Origin: an uncultured Alphaproteobacteria bacterium
GTDB taxonomy: Bacteria > Pseudomonadota > Alphaproteobacteria > Caulobacterales > Caulobacteraceae
Direction of reading: 5' to 3'
Assembly (NCBI GenBank): GCA_937920085.1
Contig: CALETE010000081.1
Span: forward strand, 167,740 to 231,739
Length of the DNA stretch: 64,000 bases
The position numbers and the translations under genes were made by a program. Shown piece after piece: positions 7,861-16,565 of the stretch. The first letter of the stretch is position 1. Each line of letters begins with the position of its first letter. The notes under the pieces were generated by a model that was not told where the DNA came from, did not search any database, and saw nothing but the letters and a program-made list of their open reading frames with translations.

Positions 7861-10008
7861 CTAGCTGAGGCGGTCCAGGGTTCTGACCCGATAGATCTGA
7901 CAGGTTTCTGCCTTTCTTGACGGGAGGGGCAGGCCTTGGTGCGCAAGCCAGGCACCATGCAGGACAACCCCCTCCGAGCGATAGTCGTCAAAGACTTGAG
8001 CAGCCGCAGCATTGAGGCTCGGACGGGCACGGACCTCCTCAACCCGATAAACCTTGTCCTCATCGACCATGGGCAGGCGCAAGTTTGAGGGCCACTTCTG
8101 GGTCATGGGCCCAAGGCGATAGACAAAAATCAGCAGGTCTTCCGCCTGCCCATGGGCCTGCCAAAGGAGCGAGTCATCTCCCTCCCCCAGCCAAACCTGA
8201 CCGTGGTGCAGCTGATCGCGGAGCGCCTTATAAAGGGTAATCCATCCCTTGAGCGTTTCCGACTCCGCGAAGCTTAACTGGCGCAGGTCAAGCTCAACGC
8301 CGAAGTGGCCGGGCAGGGCGACGGCGGCGCGAAAGTTCATGGACTGGCTGCGGCCTGTGGAGTGGGCCGGCGACGCCCCGACATGCGCGCCCATCACTTC
8401 GGGGGGGAAGAACTGCAGAAAGCCCCGCTGAATCGCCACCCTGGAGATGGCGTCGATACAGTCGCTGGTCCAAACCCTGTGGGTATGCTGCAGGACCCCT
8501 GCATCAATCCGTCCGCCACCCCCGGCGCAGGCTTCGATATCGACCTTCGGCCAGCCTTGCCGGATCTGGTCCATGAGGGCATAGGCCGCCTGAGTTTGTC
8601 GGCGATAGGCTGGCCGACCAAGGGATCCTGCCGTAGTCAAATCGCGGTTATGGTCCCATTTCAGATAGGCGATCGGCAGGGCATCCAGAAGAGCACCGAT
8701 CTTATCTAACAGGTAGGCGCTGACCTCAGGCCGGGTCAGGTCCAGCACCAGCTGATTGCGGGCGGTCAGCAAGGGACGGTCGGCAATCTGAAGGGCCCAA
8801 TCTGGATGGGCGCGAAACAGCTCGCTGTCAGGATTGATCATTTCAGGCTCGACCCAGAGGCCGAAGTCCATACCCAGGTCGTTGACGTGTTTGGCGAGGG
8901 GTCCCAAGCCCTCCGGGAACACCGAAAGATCAGTCCACCAGTCGCCAAGGCCCGCCCGATCGCTTCGGCGGCCTTGAAACCATCCATCATCCAGAACGAA
9001 CCTTTCGATACCCGCATCAGCGGCGGCGGTGGCCATTTCGAAGAGCGCGGTAGGCTTGAGATCGAAATAGACACCCTCCCAGGTATTTAGTCCGACGGGC
9101 CGGGGGCTCATCTCTGCACCAGGCCAGTTTAGCCGCGACCGAATGGCCTTATGGAAGCCCGCGGCAACGCCATTGAGGCCAGCCAAGGAGCAGGTCGCCA
9201 GGACTTCTGGAGTTTGCAGACTTTCACCCGGGCCCAGCCGCACCTCGCCGGGTGCCAGCCATTCACCCAGCTGCCACTGGTAACGGCCATCCTCCAGCCA
9301 TTCGATAAGCTGTGCATGATTGCCAGACCAAGCGAGCTGAGCGCCATAGGATAGGCCCGAATGCGCATCGGCTGCAGGGGCTGAGGTCACAGCCCCCGGA
9401 AAGGCGTCATGGGAGGTCAGGCCCCGGCGGTTCTCACGTCGCCAAATCCCCTGCCCCAAGGCAGTCTCCTGCATGACAAATTCCGAGTTGTGCCGACCTG
9501 TATAGGATCTCACCTGCCTTGCTTGGCTAGGCAGGGGTAGAACCGCGGCGGCCAGCCATTGGACGTCCAATATCCCTGACCCGGTATTGGTCAGCTTGGT
9601 GGAGACCGTCAGGGTGTCGGTCTCAGGGTCTAAGCCAAGATCAATCTCCACCTCCAGGCTGGCCACAGAGTCGGCCATACGAACCCGAAGTGCGTGATCT
9701 TGCTTTTGCCAAATGACTTCGCAACCGGTCATGGCCTGGGCGAAGTCTTGCCCCTGGCGATGGGCCAAGAGGGCGCTTGATCCAAACCAACCCACCCCAA
9801 AGGTCGGAAACAGGCTGAGGGGGACGTCTTCCTCCAAGGAAAAGGTCGGCGTGGCCCGGGCTGCGCGCAGGCTAAAATCTGGCAAGGCCCCCTCTGGAAG
9901 ACGGGGCCCCCAATAGCGCCACAGGGGCGCTTCATGATCAGAAATCTCCAGAACCGCAGAGCAGTGGCGGCTCTTCAAATGGGCGTATCGCAGTGTCGCA
10001 TTCGTCAT
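7861..10008 (-). CDS. Alpha-galactosidase, GH36 family
   Basis: A glycoside hydrolase of about 715 residues that removes terminal alpha-linked galactose from raffinose- or melibiose-type sugars. The N-terminal half is the beta-supersandwich domain. The catalytic barrel contains LDDGWFQGRRSD, LGLWVEPEMINPDSE, the nucleophile Asp in YLKWDHNRD (about residue 452) and the acid/base Asp in VWTSDCIDA (about residue 516). There is no signal peptide, so it should act in the cytoplasm after import. The ATG at 10008 is chosen; a GTG 12 bases upstream is also possible. It is convergent with the ROK kinase. No sugar-specific regulator gene is adjacent. Confidence 0.93.
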   Translation of the reverse strand: MTNATLRYAHLKSRHCSAVLEISDHEAPLWRYWGPRLPEGALPDFSLRAARATPTFSLEEDVPLSLFPTFGVGWFGSSALLAHRQGQDFAQAMTGCEVIWQKQDHALRVRMADSVASLEVEIDLGLDPETDTLTVSTKLTNTGSGILDVQWLAAAVLPLPSQARQVRSYTGRHNSEFVMQETALGQGIWRRENRRGLTSHDAFPGAVTSAPAADAHSGLSYGAQLAWSGNHAQLIEWLEDGRYQWQLGEWLAPGEVRLGPGESLQTPEVLATCSLAGLNGVAAGFHKAIRSRLNWPGAEMSPRPVGLNTWEGVYFDLKPTALFEMATAAADAGIERFVLDDGWFQGRRSDRAGLGDWWTDLSVFPEGLGPLAKHVNDLGMDFGLWVEPEMINPDSELFRAHPDWALQIADRPLLTARNQLVLDLTRPEVSAYLLDKIGALLDALPIAYLKWDHNRDLTTAGSLGRPAYRRQTQAAYALMDQIRQGWPKVDIEACAGGGGRIDAGVLQHTHRVWTSDCIDAISRVAIQRGFLQFFPPEVMGAHVGASPAHSTGRSQSMNFRAAVALPGHFGVELDLRQLSFAESETLKGWITLYKALRDQLHHGQVWLGEGDDSLLWQAHGQAEDLLIFVYRLGPMTQKWPSNLRLPMVDEDKVYRVEEVRARPSLNAAAAQVFDDYRSEGVVLHGAWLAHQGLPLPSRKAETCQIYRVRTLDRLS

Positions 10009-10215
10009 GGCCGAGGTCACAATCGCCTACTTGCTCACGCACCCAAAGTACGGAGATCGCACCCTTAAGAATGGAGGAACTGAGAGGCATGAAAAAGCCC
10101 CAAGGTGCAGATAACGATGGGAGCTCGACATTCCTTCACCCGAAACCGCCTACGTCCCAGCGTTTGGCGATCCCAGCCCATTGCGCCATTAAGTGGCAGG
10201 CTCCCTTGCAAAAAC

Positions 10216-10749
10216 CTAGGTTTTAGGCCGGCGCTTCAAGGGGTGTTTTGCATAGCGTTTTTGACGGAAATCTTCCTGTCGCCGCGCCCTTTCGGCTGCA
10301 TAGGCTGGCAAAATCTCCACGGTCAGGTCGCTATAGTCGACGGGCTCGCTGCAGGTGAGGCAGGTCGAGCCCAGTCCAGCGGGGCCGCCACAGCCGATGT
10401 GATGAAAGTGAACGGCTTCTTCCAGATCGGCCGATTTGCACCAGGTTTCACCATAGGCACGTATGGCACCCATCACGGCGACCAGGGCCCGCCCCTTCTC
10501 CGTCAGGATGAACTCAAATCGCCCGTAGCTCGGATTATAGAGTTGGCGCAAAATAACGCCCTCCGCTTCGAGCTTGCGGAGGCGCGCGTTCAACATGATC
10601 GAGGTAATCCCCAACTGCGCCTCAATCTCATCGAACCGTCCGCGGGCGATGAAAATCTCGTTCAGGATCTGCAGCGTCCACCTTTCCCCGAGAAGGTGCT
10701 GCACAATGGCAATCGGACATAAGGTTACGTCAGGTTGAGAGACAGCCAT
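10216..10749 (-). CDS. HxlR-family transcriptional regulator
   Basis: A 177-residue regulator. Residues about 8-105 form the HxlR winged helix: CPIAIVQHLLGERWTLQIL, FDEIEAQLGITSIMLNARLR, LEAEGVILRQLY and YGRFEFILTEKGRAL. HxlR proteins usually bind DNA as dimers and often respond to oxidants, thiols or aldehydes through an N-terminal cysteine; one is present at position 11. An extra C-terminal part holds CGG...CLTCSEPVDYSD, whose CxxC may bind a metal or serve as a redox switch. It lies upstream of the alpha-galactosidase on the same strand but about 200 bases away, so control of that gene is possible but not shown. Its 200-base upstream region faces the secreted protein gene at 10953. Confidence 0.85.
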   Translation of the reverse strand: MAVSQPDVTLCPIAIVQHLLGERWTLQILNEIFIARGRFDEIEAQLGITSIMLNARLRKLEAEGVILRQLYNPSYGRFEFILTEKGRALVAVMGAIRAYGETWCKSADLEEAVHFHHIGCGGPAGLGSTCLTCSEPVDYSDLTVEILPAYAAERARRQEDFRQKRYAKHPLKRRPKT

Positions 10750-10952
10750 CTTGTTCGCGCTCGCTTATGGATACCCGGGGTCGATTCATGCCGATCTCAG
10801 ATTGAAATTAAGGTGCGCTGTTTTGTCGCAGTCGTAAACGGTACTCGCGATAAAGTTTTGCAATTTTGTAGTCAGAGGCGCGATCTGCCGCGCCTATGGA
10901 CAGGACTATCCGTCTAGGCGAGGGTCCCCCTTCCCCAGATCGAGATGTGCCC

Positions 10953-11693
10953 ATGAAAATCGCAATCCTTGCCCTGACCCTTTCCTTGGCTTGGGTACCC
11001 TCCCTGGCCCAGCCCACCCATGTCATGGTGCGGGCTCAAGCCCTGGATGCCAAGTTCATCGGCGACCATACCGGCGGGGCCGACATCACCCTGACCGACA
11101 CCCGCACAGGCCGTATCCTTGCCAAGGGGCGAACCGCGGGTGGGACCGGGGATACAGGTCGGATCATGAAAGCACCCCATAGCCGCAGTGGGGGCTTGTC
11201 TGACGCCCAAACCGCTGGATTTGACGCTGTTATCGATATCAAAGGCCCAACCCTGGTGCGCGCAGAGGGCATTGGTCCCCTAGGTCGGCCCGGTTCAGTG
11301 ATTCATGTAACCTCGACGGCCTGGGTCTATCCCGGACAGGATATTGCCGGGGATGGATGGATTCTGACCTTCCCAGGTCTTGTGGTCGAACCAAAGGCGG
11401 CGCAGGGCACCGACGGAACTGTGGAAGTGTCAGCTAATGTGACCCTGATGTGCGGCTGCCCCATTGAGCCCGGCGGCATCTGGGACGCCGCCAATTATGC
11501 GGTGGAGGCATCCCTTGTCCAAGGCAGCAAAATCTTGGCCACGACACCCCTGGCCTATGCAGGCAGGACCAGCCAATTTTTCGGGCATTTCACCGCCCAG
11601 CCGCCAGGACACTACACCCTTAGGGTGATCGCCAAGGATCGAACGACGATCAATGCCGGAACCGTCGATACACCCTTGACCCTTAAGCCTTAG
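10953..11693 (+). CDS. Secreted hypothetical protein beside phnX
   Basis: A 246-residue exported protein. The signal peptide is MKIAILALTLSLAWVPSLAQ, and this fixes the start at ATG 10953 rather than at a longer in-frame start near 10896. The mature protein is beta-rich and has recognisable repeated turns: GGADITLTDTRTGRILAKG, then GGTGDTGRIM, and a CGCPIEPGGIWDA segment with a CxC pair near the middle. No enzyme motif is visible. Its 3' end overlaps the convergent phnX gene by 11 bases. A role in phosphonate sensing or binding in the periplasm is possible from position alone, but the family is not one I can name. Confidence 0.7.
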   Translation: MKIAILALTLSLAWVPSLAQPTHVMVRAQALDAKFIGDHTGGADITLTDTRTGRILAKGRTAGGTGDTGRIMKAPHSRSGGLSDAQTAGFDAVIDIKGPTLVRAEGIGPLGRPGSVIHVTSTAWVYPGQDIAGDGWILTFPGLVVEPKAAQGTDGTVEVSANVTLMCGCPIEPGGIWDAANYAVEASLVQGSKILATTPLAYAGRTSQFFGHFTAQPPGHYTLRVIAKDRTTINAGTVDTPLTLKP

Positions 11694-12495
11694 CGGCGCG
11701 GGGCTCGGCCTGCCCCGACAAAACGGGAAGCAGGTCGGCGATGGAATCTACGACCAGGTCAGCACCGGCCATGAGCATGCTCTCAGCCACCGCGCCCAGA
11801 CGCTGCTCACGCGCGTCATGGGGCAAGGCCATCAGATCCTCACGGCTCATGCCCATACCATTTCCAGAGGCGGCCAATCCGATGGTGTAGCAGCCGGCCG
11901 CACGGCCTTCAGCCACGCCAGCCTCGGCGTCGTCCACCTTCAAGACGCGGGACAACGGCCAAACGCCCAGCTCGGCACAAGCCTTGTAGATCATCAGCGG
12001 CGTTGGCCGACCCTTCGGCGTTTCGCCTGAACATACCAGGTGCTCAGGCGCATATCCCTGGTCTGCGGCAGCGATAATGACCGCCTCCATCATCTCGCGG
12101 GTATAGCCCGTCGAAGATGCCACACGCAGTCCGGCATGTCGTAGGGCCTGCGCCGTCTCAGCGGCACCAGGGATGAGTTCTGATGCCTCTGCTGCCGCCT
12201 TGCGCATTAGGGGCTCAAGGTCCTTCATGATCGCAGCCACGTCAGCATCTCCCGCCGATGCGCCGTGGGCTGCGTGCCATGCCTGATCGACCTCTGGTCG
12301 CGCCAGAAGGGCGCGGACATGTTCAATCTTGGCCATACCCATGTCTGCCCGCGCGGCCGCCTCTGAAATCTGGACACCCTGCAGCTTGAAGGCTTCCAGA
12401 AGGGCTGCCACAGGCGCGCGGCAGCCGAAATCGACCATGGTTCCTGCCCAGTCAAAGATGACCAGATCAAAATCGCTGAGGGTCGGACGGGGCAT
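11683..12495 (-). CDS. phnX: Phosphonoacetaldehyde hydrolase (phosphonatase)
   Basis: A 270-residue HAD-superfamily enzyme that splits the C-P bond of phosphonoacetaldehyde, giving acetaldehyde and phosphate. The nucleophile Asp15 is in VIFDWAGTMVDFG. The lysine that forms a Schiff base in this family is at K56 in DMGMAKIEHVRAL, which separates true PhnX from the phosphonatase-like group lacking it. Other family blocks are SSTGYTREMMEAV, GRPTPLMIYKACAELGV, LKVDDAEAGVAEG and GLAASGNGMGMS. It is 11 bases downstream of the FAD oxidoreductase gene, clearly in one transcript. No aminotransferase PhnW gene is present nearby, so the aldehyde is probably supplied by the oxidoreductase. Confidence 0.92.
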   Translation of the reverse strand: MPRPTLSDFDLVIFDWAGTMVDFGCRAPVAALLEAFKLQGVQISEAAARADMGMAKIEHVRALLARPEVDQAWHAAHGASAGDADVAAIMKDLEPLMRKAAAEASELIPGAAETAQALRHAGLRVASSTGYTREMMEAVIIAAADQGYAPEHLVCSGETPKGRPTPLMIYKACAELGVWPLSRVLKVDDAEAGVAEGRAAGCYTIGLAASGNGMGMSREDLMALPHDAREQRLGAVAESMLMAGADLVVDSIADLLPVLSGQAEPRAAKA

Positions 12496-12506
12496 TGACT
12501 GGTCTC

Positions 12507-13637
12507 CTAGATAAAATCTGAAATGACGTCTTCGCCAAGGGCGAGGCTAACAGACGCCCCCGCTCCTGTGGTCACCGTCACGAGCCTTACCCCTGGCGCA
12601 GGCTCATCTATCACCACATCGCGATCAGCGGCGTAGGCATAGGTCCCAACCCACCGCTCGAGAACGGCCGGGGCCGGCGCACCAAAAACAGCGGCATATT
12701 CCTCGAGGATCAGGTCGTCCACAGTCTGGTGAGAGAAAGGGTCTGGCGTCGGCGCGTAATGATGGCTGTCACCAACCACGAGGCTGCCATCGGCGCTCTG
12801 AACAACGATCAGGTGGACGCCATTGGCCAAGTGATCGCCTTGCTCACCGAGCAAGCGGGCCTTCAGCCCTTGAGCTTGCGGCAGGTCAGCGTAACCGGAA
12901 TATCGGACCAGGCCGAGATCACTCATGACCCCACCGTCCAGCCTAAAGCCCGGATTGGCCAAGCGCAGCATTTGGAGCTTGCACCGGGTCACCCCAAATT
13001 CGGCCAGCCGATCAGGAAACAGGCTGATAAAATCATCCCCTGGGCAAACCACCACGGCATCGGCCCAGATAATGCCGTCGGTTGTATGCACGCGCCCTGT
13101 CTCAACGCCGGTCACAGAGGTCTGGCGCTTGAAGGTCACCCCTTGCGACTGCTCCAGCCAGGCTGCAAAGCGCGGTATGGCCTCCCTGGATTCCACCCGC
13201 AGTTCGTGGGGGCTGTAGAGGGCTCCGAGATGTACCCCCGCGGCGAGTTCAGGTCGCAGGGCTGCAAGACCTTTTGTGTCGAGCCAGCGACACCCTTCTG
13301 CCATGTCCGTCTTCAGAAACGCGTCGAGGACGGTGACGGACTCTGGCCGCCGCGCCGCCATCACCATGCCCCTGTGAAGAATTGGGATCGCCGCCTGTTC
13401 AGCCAGGTCGGCCCAGAGGTCTGCCGAGCGCCGGGCCCAGGTCCACATGTCGCCAACCGCCTGACCGGTCACCGTGATAAAGCCAAAATTGCGCACCGAT
13501 GCGCCATTTGCCTGAGCGTCGCGGTCAATCACCACCACGCGTTTGCCCCTTCGTGCGGCAGCCTTGGCACAGGCAAGACCAATGACCCCTGCCCCGACAA
13601 TTGCGAGGTCGAACTGTTCCGTTGCGCCTTGACCCAA
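12507..13637 (-). CDS. FAD-dependent oxidoreductase (DAO family), phosphonate-linked
   Basis: A 376-residue flavoenzyme of the D-amino-acid oxidase fold. The FAD-binding start DLAIVGAGVIGLACAKAAARRG and the DRDAQANGASVRNFG segment are typical of the clade found beside phnX genes. The C-terminal TVTTGAGASVSLALGEDV closes the FAD site. It appears to start at TTG 13637, which has AAGGA 9 bases upstream; an ATG is not available without losing the Rossmann motif. It is co-transcribed with phnX. By analogy with published phnX-linked oxidases, it may oxidise 2-aminoethylphosphonate or its N-methyl form to phosphonoacetaldehyde; this is inference. It is divergent from the transporter gene at 13741. 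Confidence 0.85.
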   Translation of the reverse strand: MGQGATEQFDLAIVGAGVIGLACAKAAARRGKRVVVIDRDAQANGASVRNFGFITVTGQAVGDMWTWARRSADLWADLAEQAAIPILHRGMVMAARRPESVTVLDAFLKTDMAEGCRWLDTKGLAALRPELAAGVHLGALYSPHELRVESREAIPRFAAWLEQSQGVTFKRQTSVTGVETGRVHTTDGIIWADAVVVCPGDDFISLFPDRLAEFGVTRCKLQMLRLANPGFRLDGGVMSDLGLVRYSGYADLPQAQGLKARLLGEQGDHLANGVHLIVVQSADGSLVVGDSHHYAPTPDPFSHQTVDDLILEEYAAVFGAPAPAVLERWVGTYAYAADRDVVIDEPAPGVRLVTVTTGAGASVSLALGEDVISDFI

Positions 13638-13740
13638 GGGGCGAGTTCCTTTCTCAAATTGGCAGAGCCAGCAGATCGTGGCCTAAGTCTTCGTCACGGC
13701 GACGACATATGCGATCGCTATCACTCAATCCCTATTCGCC

Positions 13741-15042
13741 GTGAGCAACAATTCCATGACCGGACTAAAAGCCTGGCTTTCGAGGGCTCACCCTGCGGTC
13801 TTCACCCTGTTTGCAGGGCTTGCGGGCTTCAGCGCCTATTTTTCCATGTACGCCTTTCGCAAGCCTTTTTCGGCGGCGACCTTCGACCATGTCGCAGGCT
13901 GGACCTTCCTGCTGGACTACAAGGTCGCCCTGGTCATCGCCCAAGTTGCTGGCTACGCCCTGTCGAAGCTGATCGGGGTCAAGGTGGTCTCGGAAATCAG
14001 CGCCAGTCGGCGGGGCTTGGCGATTGTCGCCCTGATCGGCATGGCTTGGCTGTCCCTGATTGTCTTTCCCCTGATCCCAGCCCCTTGGAATGTCGCGGCG
14101 TTGTTCTTCAATGGCCTTCCCCTGGGCATGATTTGGGGCCTGGTGTTTGGCTATATGGAGGGCCGTCGCACCTCTGAGGCCCTTGGCGCCATCCTCTGTG
14201 CCAGCTTCATTGTGTCATCAGGCATGGTGAAGTCGGTGGGCAAATGGCTGATGCAGAGCCAACATGTGGGCGTCTTCTGGATGCCAGCGGTGACCGGTGC
14301 CCTTTTCATCCCCCTGCTGCTGATTTCGGTCTGGGCCCTTGAGCAATTGCCGCCCCCCTCTGAGGCAGATGAAGCCGAGCGAGTGCGTAGGTCGCCGATG
14401 ACGGCCGCCGAGCGCCGGAGCTTTCTCTTCACCTATGCCCCTGGAATCCTCCTGCTGGTGGTCGGTTACGTGCTGCTCAGCGCCTTCCGGGATTTTCGAG
14501 ACAATTTCGCCGCAGAGATCTGGACGGCCCTGGGCTATGGCAAGGAGTCTTCGGTTTTTAGCGCCAGCGAATTGCCTGTGGCGGTGATCGCCCTGGGCGT
14601 TCTGGCAGCCCTTATGACCGTCAAGGATAACCTCAAGGCCCTATTGGCCATGCATGGGGTGATTATAGCGGGCTGCGCCCTGGTCGGTGTTTCGACCCTA
14701 GCCTTTCAGGCGCACATGATCTCGCCCCTGACCTGGATGATCCTCAATGGGGCGGGACTTTACATGGGCTACACCCCCTTCAACGCCATGCTGTTTGACA
14801 GGCTGGTGGCCTATAGCGGGCAGATCGCCACGGCAGGTTTTCTGATTTATGTGGCCGACGCCTCAGGCTATTTCGGGTCTGTGGCCCTGCTGATCTGGCG
14901 CAATTTCGGGGCCCCCGATTTGAACTGGCTGCAGGCCTTCTCTGTCGGCGCCTATGCCGTCAGCCTGATCGGCATGGTCTTCACAGCGCTTTCCATGATC
15001 TACTTCTTCCGCCGGGCAAAAGCCGCCAAGCCTTTGATCTAG
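13741..15042 (+). CDS. 12-TM transporter of DUF5690/MFS type
   Basis: A 433-residue inner-membrane protein with about 12 hydrophobic helices (for example VFTLFAGLAGFSAYFSMYAF, LAIVALIGMAWLSLIVF and FSVGAYAVSLIGMVFTALSM). The N-terminal AYFSMYAFRKPF resembles the YRKPF-type motif of organophosphate:phosphate antiporters and the related DUF5690 group. It starts at GTG 13741, with an ATG 15 bases further in as an alternative. It is divergent from the FAD oxidoreductase/phnX pair, across about 100 bases. This position suggests it imports the phosphonate consumed by that pair, but the substrate is not proven. An unrelated substrate cannot be excluded because MFS-type sequence gives little specificity. 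Confidence 0.75.
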   Translation: MSNNSMTGLKAWLSRAHPAVFTLFAGLAGFSAYFSMYAFRKPFSAATFDHVAGWTFLLDYKVALVIAQVAGYALSKLIGVKVVSEISASRRGLAIVALIGMAWLSLIVFPLIPAPWNVAALFFNGLPLGMIWGLVFGYMEGRRTSEALGAILCASFIVSSGMVKSVGKWLMQSQHVGVFWMPAVTGALFIPLLLISVWALEQLPPPSEADEAERVRRSPMTAAERRSFLFTYAPGILLLVVGYVLLSAFRDFRDNFAAEIWTALGYGKESSVFSASELPVAVIALGVLAALMTVKDNLKALLAMHGVIIAGCALVGVSTLAFQAHMISPLTWMILNGAGLYMGYTPFNAMLFDRLVAYSGQIATAGFLIYVADASGYFGSVALLIWRNFGAPDLNWLQAFSVGAYAVSLIGMVFTALSMIYFFRRAKAAKPLI

Positions 15043-15047
15043 GTCAG
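15034..15047 (+). promoter_or_regulatory. Possible FNR/FixK-type box before hemN
   Basis: TTGAT-CTAG-GTCAG at 15034-15047 matches the left half of the FNR/FixK consensus (TTGAT-N4-ATCAA) fully but only three of five bases on the right. It overlaps the transporter stop codon and lies about 55 bases before hemN, a gene often under oxygen control. Treat as weak. Confidence 0.3.
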
Positions 15048-15073
15048 CGCCCAGCGGCGCGACATGCCTGAAG

Positions 15074-15095
15074 AGACCTCCAGACTCGGAGGTCT
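15074..15095 (+). promoter_or_regulatory. Hairpin sequestering the hemN Shine-Dalgarno
   Basis: A perfect 8-bp stem (AGACCTCC at 15074 with GGAGGTCT at 15088) has a 6-base loop. The right arm contains GGAGG, the hemN ribosome-binding site, 8 bases before its ATG. In mRNA this structure would block ribosome loading unless opened. Confidence 0.6.
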
Positions 15096-15100
15096 TACCC

Positions 15101-16486
15101 ATGCCGGCCCTGGCCGAAATTTCGTCGCAGACCCTGTCCCGCACGGCCTTGATCGCCAAGTATGACGGTCGCGCGCCACGCTATACAAGCTACCCCACCG
15201 CCGTGCAGTTCACCCCGGAGGTGACTGCCCATGACTATAGGGGATGGCTGGGTGGCCTGTCTCAATCAGACCCTGTTTCCCTCTATCTGCACATTCCGTT
15301 CTGCGCGCGGCTCTGCTGGTATTGCGGCTGCAATACCCGGGCCGTGAACCGCCATGCTCCGGTGCGGGACTATGTTAGCTATCTCCTGCGGGAGACCGCC
15401 CTGCTGGCTTCGGCCCTGCCCGGTCGAATGAAGGTGAATGCGGTGCATCTGGGGGGCGGCACCCCAAACATGCTGACCCCCGACGAACTGGACCTGATCT
15501 TCAGCACCCTTAGACAGACCTTCGACCTCAGCCGGGATGCCGAAATCGCCGCCGAGCTGGACCCGGAAATCCTCACCCGGGACTGGGTAAAGGCCGCCAC
15601 CGCCAACGGCCTCAATCGCGCCAGTCTGGGGGTGCAGAACCTGGCACCTGAGGTCCAGGCCGCCGTCAACCGGGTGGAGCACTTCAGCCACATTGCGGCT
15701 TGCGTCGGCTGGCTGCGGGAATTCGGGGTCGCCTCGATCAATATGGACCTGATGTATGGCCTGCCAAAACAGACGGTAGCCAATACCCTAGAAACCGTCC
15801 GTGAGATCCTGACCGTCCGACCCGAGCGCCTGGCTTTGTTCGGCTATGCCCATGTACCGTGGATGAAATCCCATCAGCAGCTGATCCGGGACGAAGACCT
15901 GCCGGGCACCGCAGAGCGTCTGGACCAGAGCGAGGCCGCCGCCGAACTTCTGGTATCTCAGGGCTATGTCCGCATTGGTCTGGACCACTTCGCCCTGCCC
16001 GGAGACTCCCTCTGCCAGGCCATGACCCAGGGCCGGATGCATCGCAACTTTCAGGGTTATACTACTGATGAGGCCACCACCCTGCTAGGCCTTGGGGCTT
16101 CAGCCATCGGCAATCTGCCCCAGGGTTTCACCCAGAATGTTAGCCAGGAGCTGGGCTGGCGGGCGGCCATCGACAAGGGCGACCTGCCCATAGCCCGCGG
16201 CGTCGCCCTAACTGACGACGACCGGCTCAGGGGTGAGATCATCGAGAGGCTGATGTGCGATTTCGAGGTTGATCTGGCTAAGGTCTGTACCCGCCACGGG
16301 CGCGATCTTGCCGACCTGGAAAATACCCGCCCTGGCCTCACGGACCTGGCGGCCGACGGCCTGCTGACGATGGAGGGGGACCGCGTGATCGTTACCGAGA
16401 CCGGCAAGCTGGTGGTGCGGACAATCTGCGCCCTGTTCGATGTTTATTTCGCACCGGAGGGCGGGCGTCACGCCAAGGCGCTCTAG
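15101..16486 (+). CDS. hemN: Oxygen-independent coproporphyrinogen III oxidase
   Basis: A 461-residue radical-SAM enzyme that decarboxylates coproporphyrinogen III to protoporphyrinogen IX in heme synthesis without oxygen. The cluster-binding cysteines are C68, C72 and C75 in HIPFCARLCWYCGCNTR, which also has the extra cysteine typical of HemN. YTSYPTAVQF at the N-terminus, HLGGGTPNMLTPDEL, AAELDPEI and MDLMYGLPKQT are HemN signatures, and the full C-terminal domain is present, so this is HemN and not the shorter HemW. The start at 15101 is set by GGAGG 8 bases upstream, which is buried in a hairpin. A weak FNR-like box lies further upstream, fitting low-oxygen control. Confidence 0.95.
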   Translation: MPALAEISSQTLSRTALIAKYDGRAPRYTSYPTAVQFTPEVTAHDYRGWLGGLSQSDPVSLYLHIPFCARLCWYCGCNTRAVNRHAPVRDYVSYLLRETALLASALPGRMKVNAVHLGGGTPNMLTPDELDLIFSTLRQTFDLSRDAEIAAELDPEILTRDWVKAATANGLNRASLGVQNLAPEVQAAVNRVEHFSHIAACVGWLREFGVASINMDLMYGLPKQTVANTLETVREILTVRPERLALFGYAHVPWMKSHQQLIRDEDLPGTAERLDQSEAAAELLVSQGYVRIGLDHFALPGDSLCQAMTQGRMHRNFQGYTTDEATTLLGLGASAIGNLPQGFTQNVSQELGWRAAIDKGDLPIARGVALTDDDRLRGEIIERLMCDFEVDLAKVCTRHGRDLADLENTRPGLTDLAADGLLTMEGDRVIVTETGKLVVRTICALFDVYFAPEGGRHAKAL

Positions 16487-16565
16487 CGGCCCTGAGGATT
16501 TCACTTGGCGTCCGGATTGAGGCGCATAAGAATGACATCCAAAGAAAAGCCCCCGGGAGGCGACT

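Noticed and set aside
10105..10722. 205-codon open frame on the plus strand
   Set aside because: It is antisense to the HxlR regulator and has no ribosome-binding site or recognised motif.
13638..13740. Possible Pho box between the FAD oxidoreductase and the transporter
   Set aside because: A search for CTGTCAT-type direct repeats gave only poor matches such as CGTCACGGCGACGACAT, so no PhoB site is claimed.
12729..14177. 482-codon open frame on the plus strand
   Set aside because: It is antisense to the FAD oxidoreductase and then out of frame with the transporter, both of which have clear family motifs.
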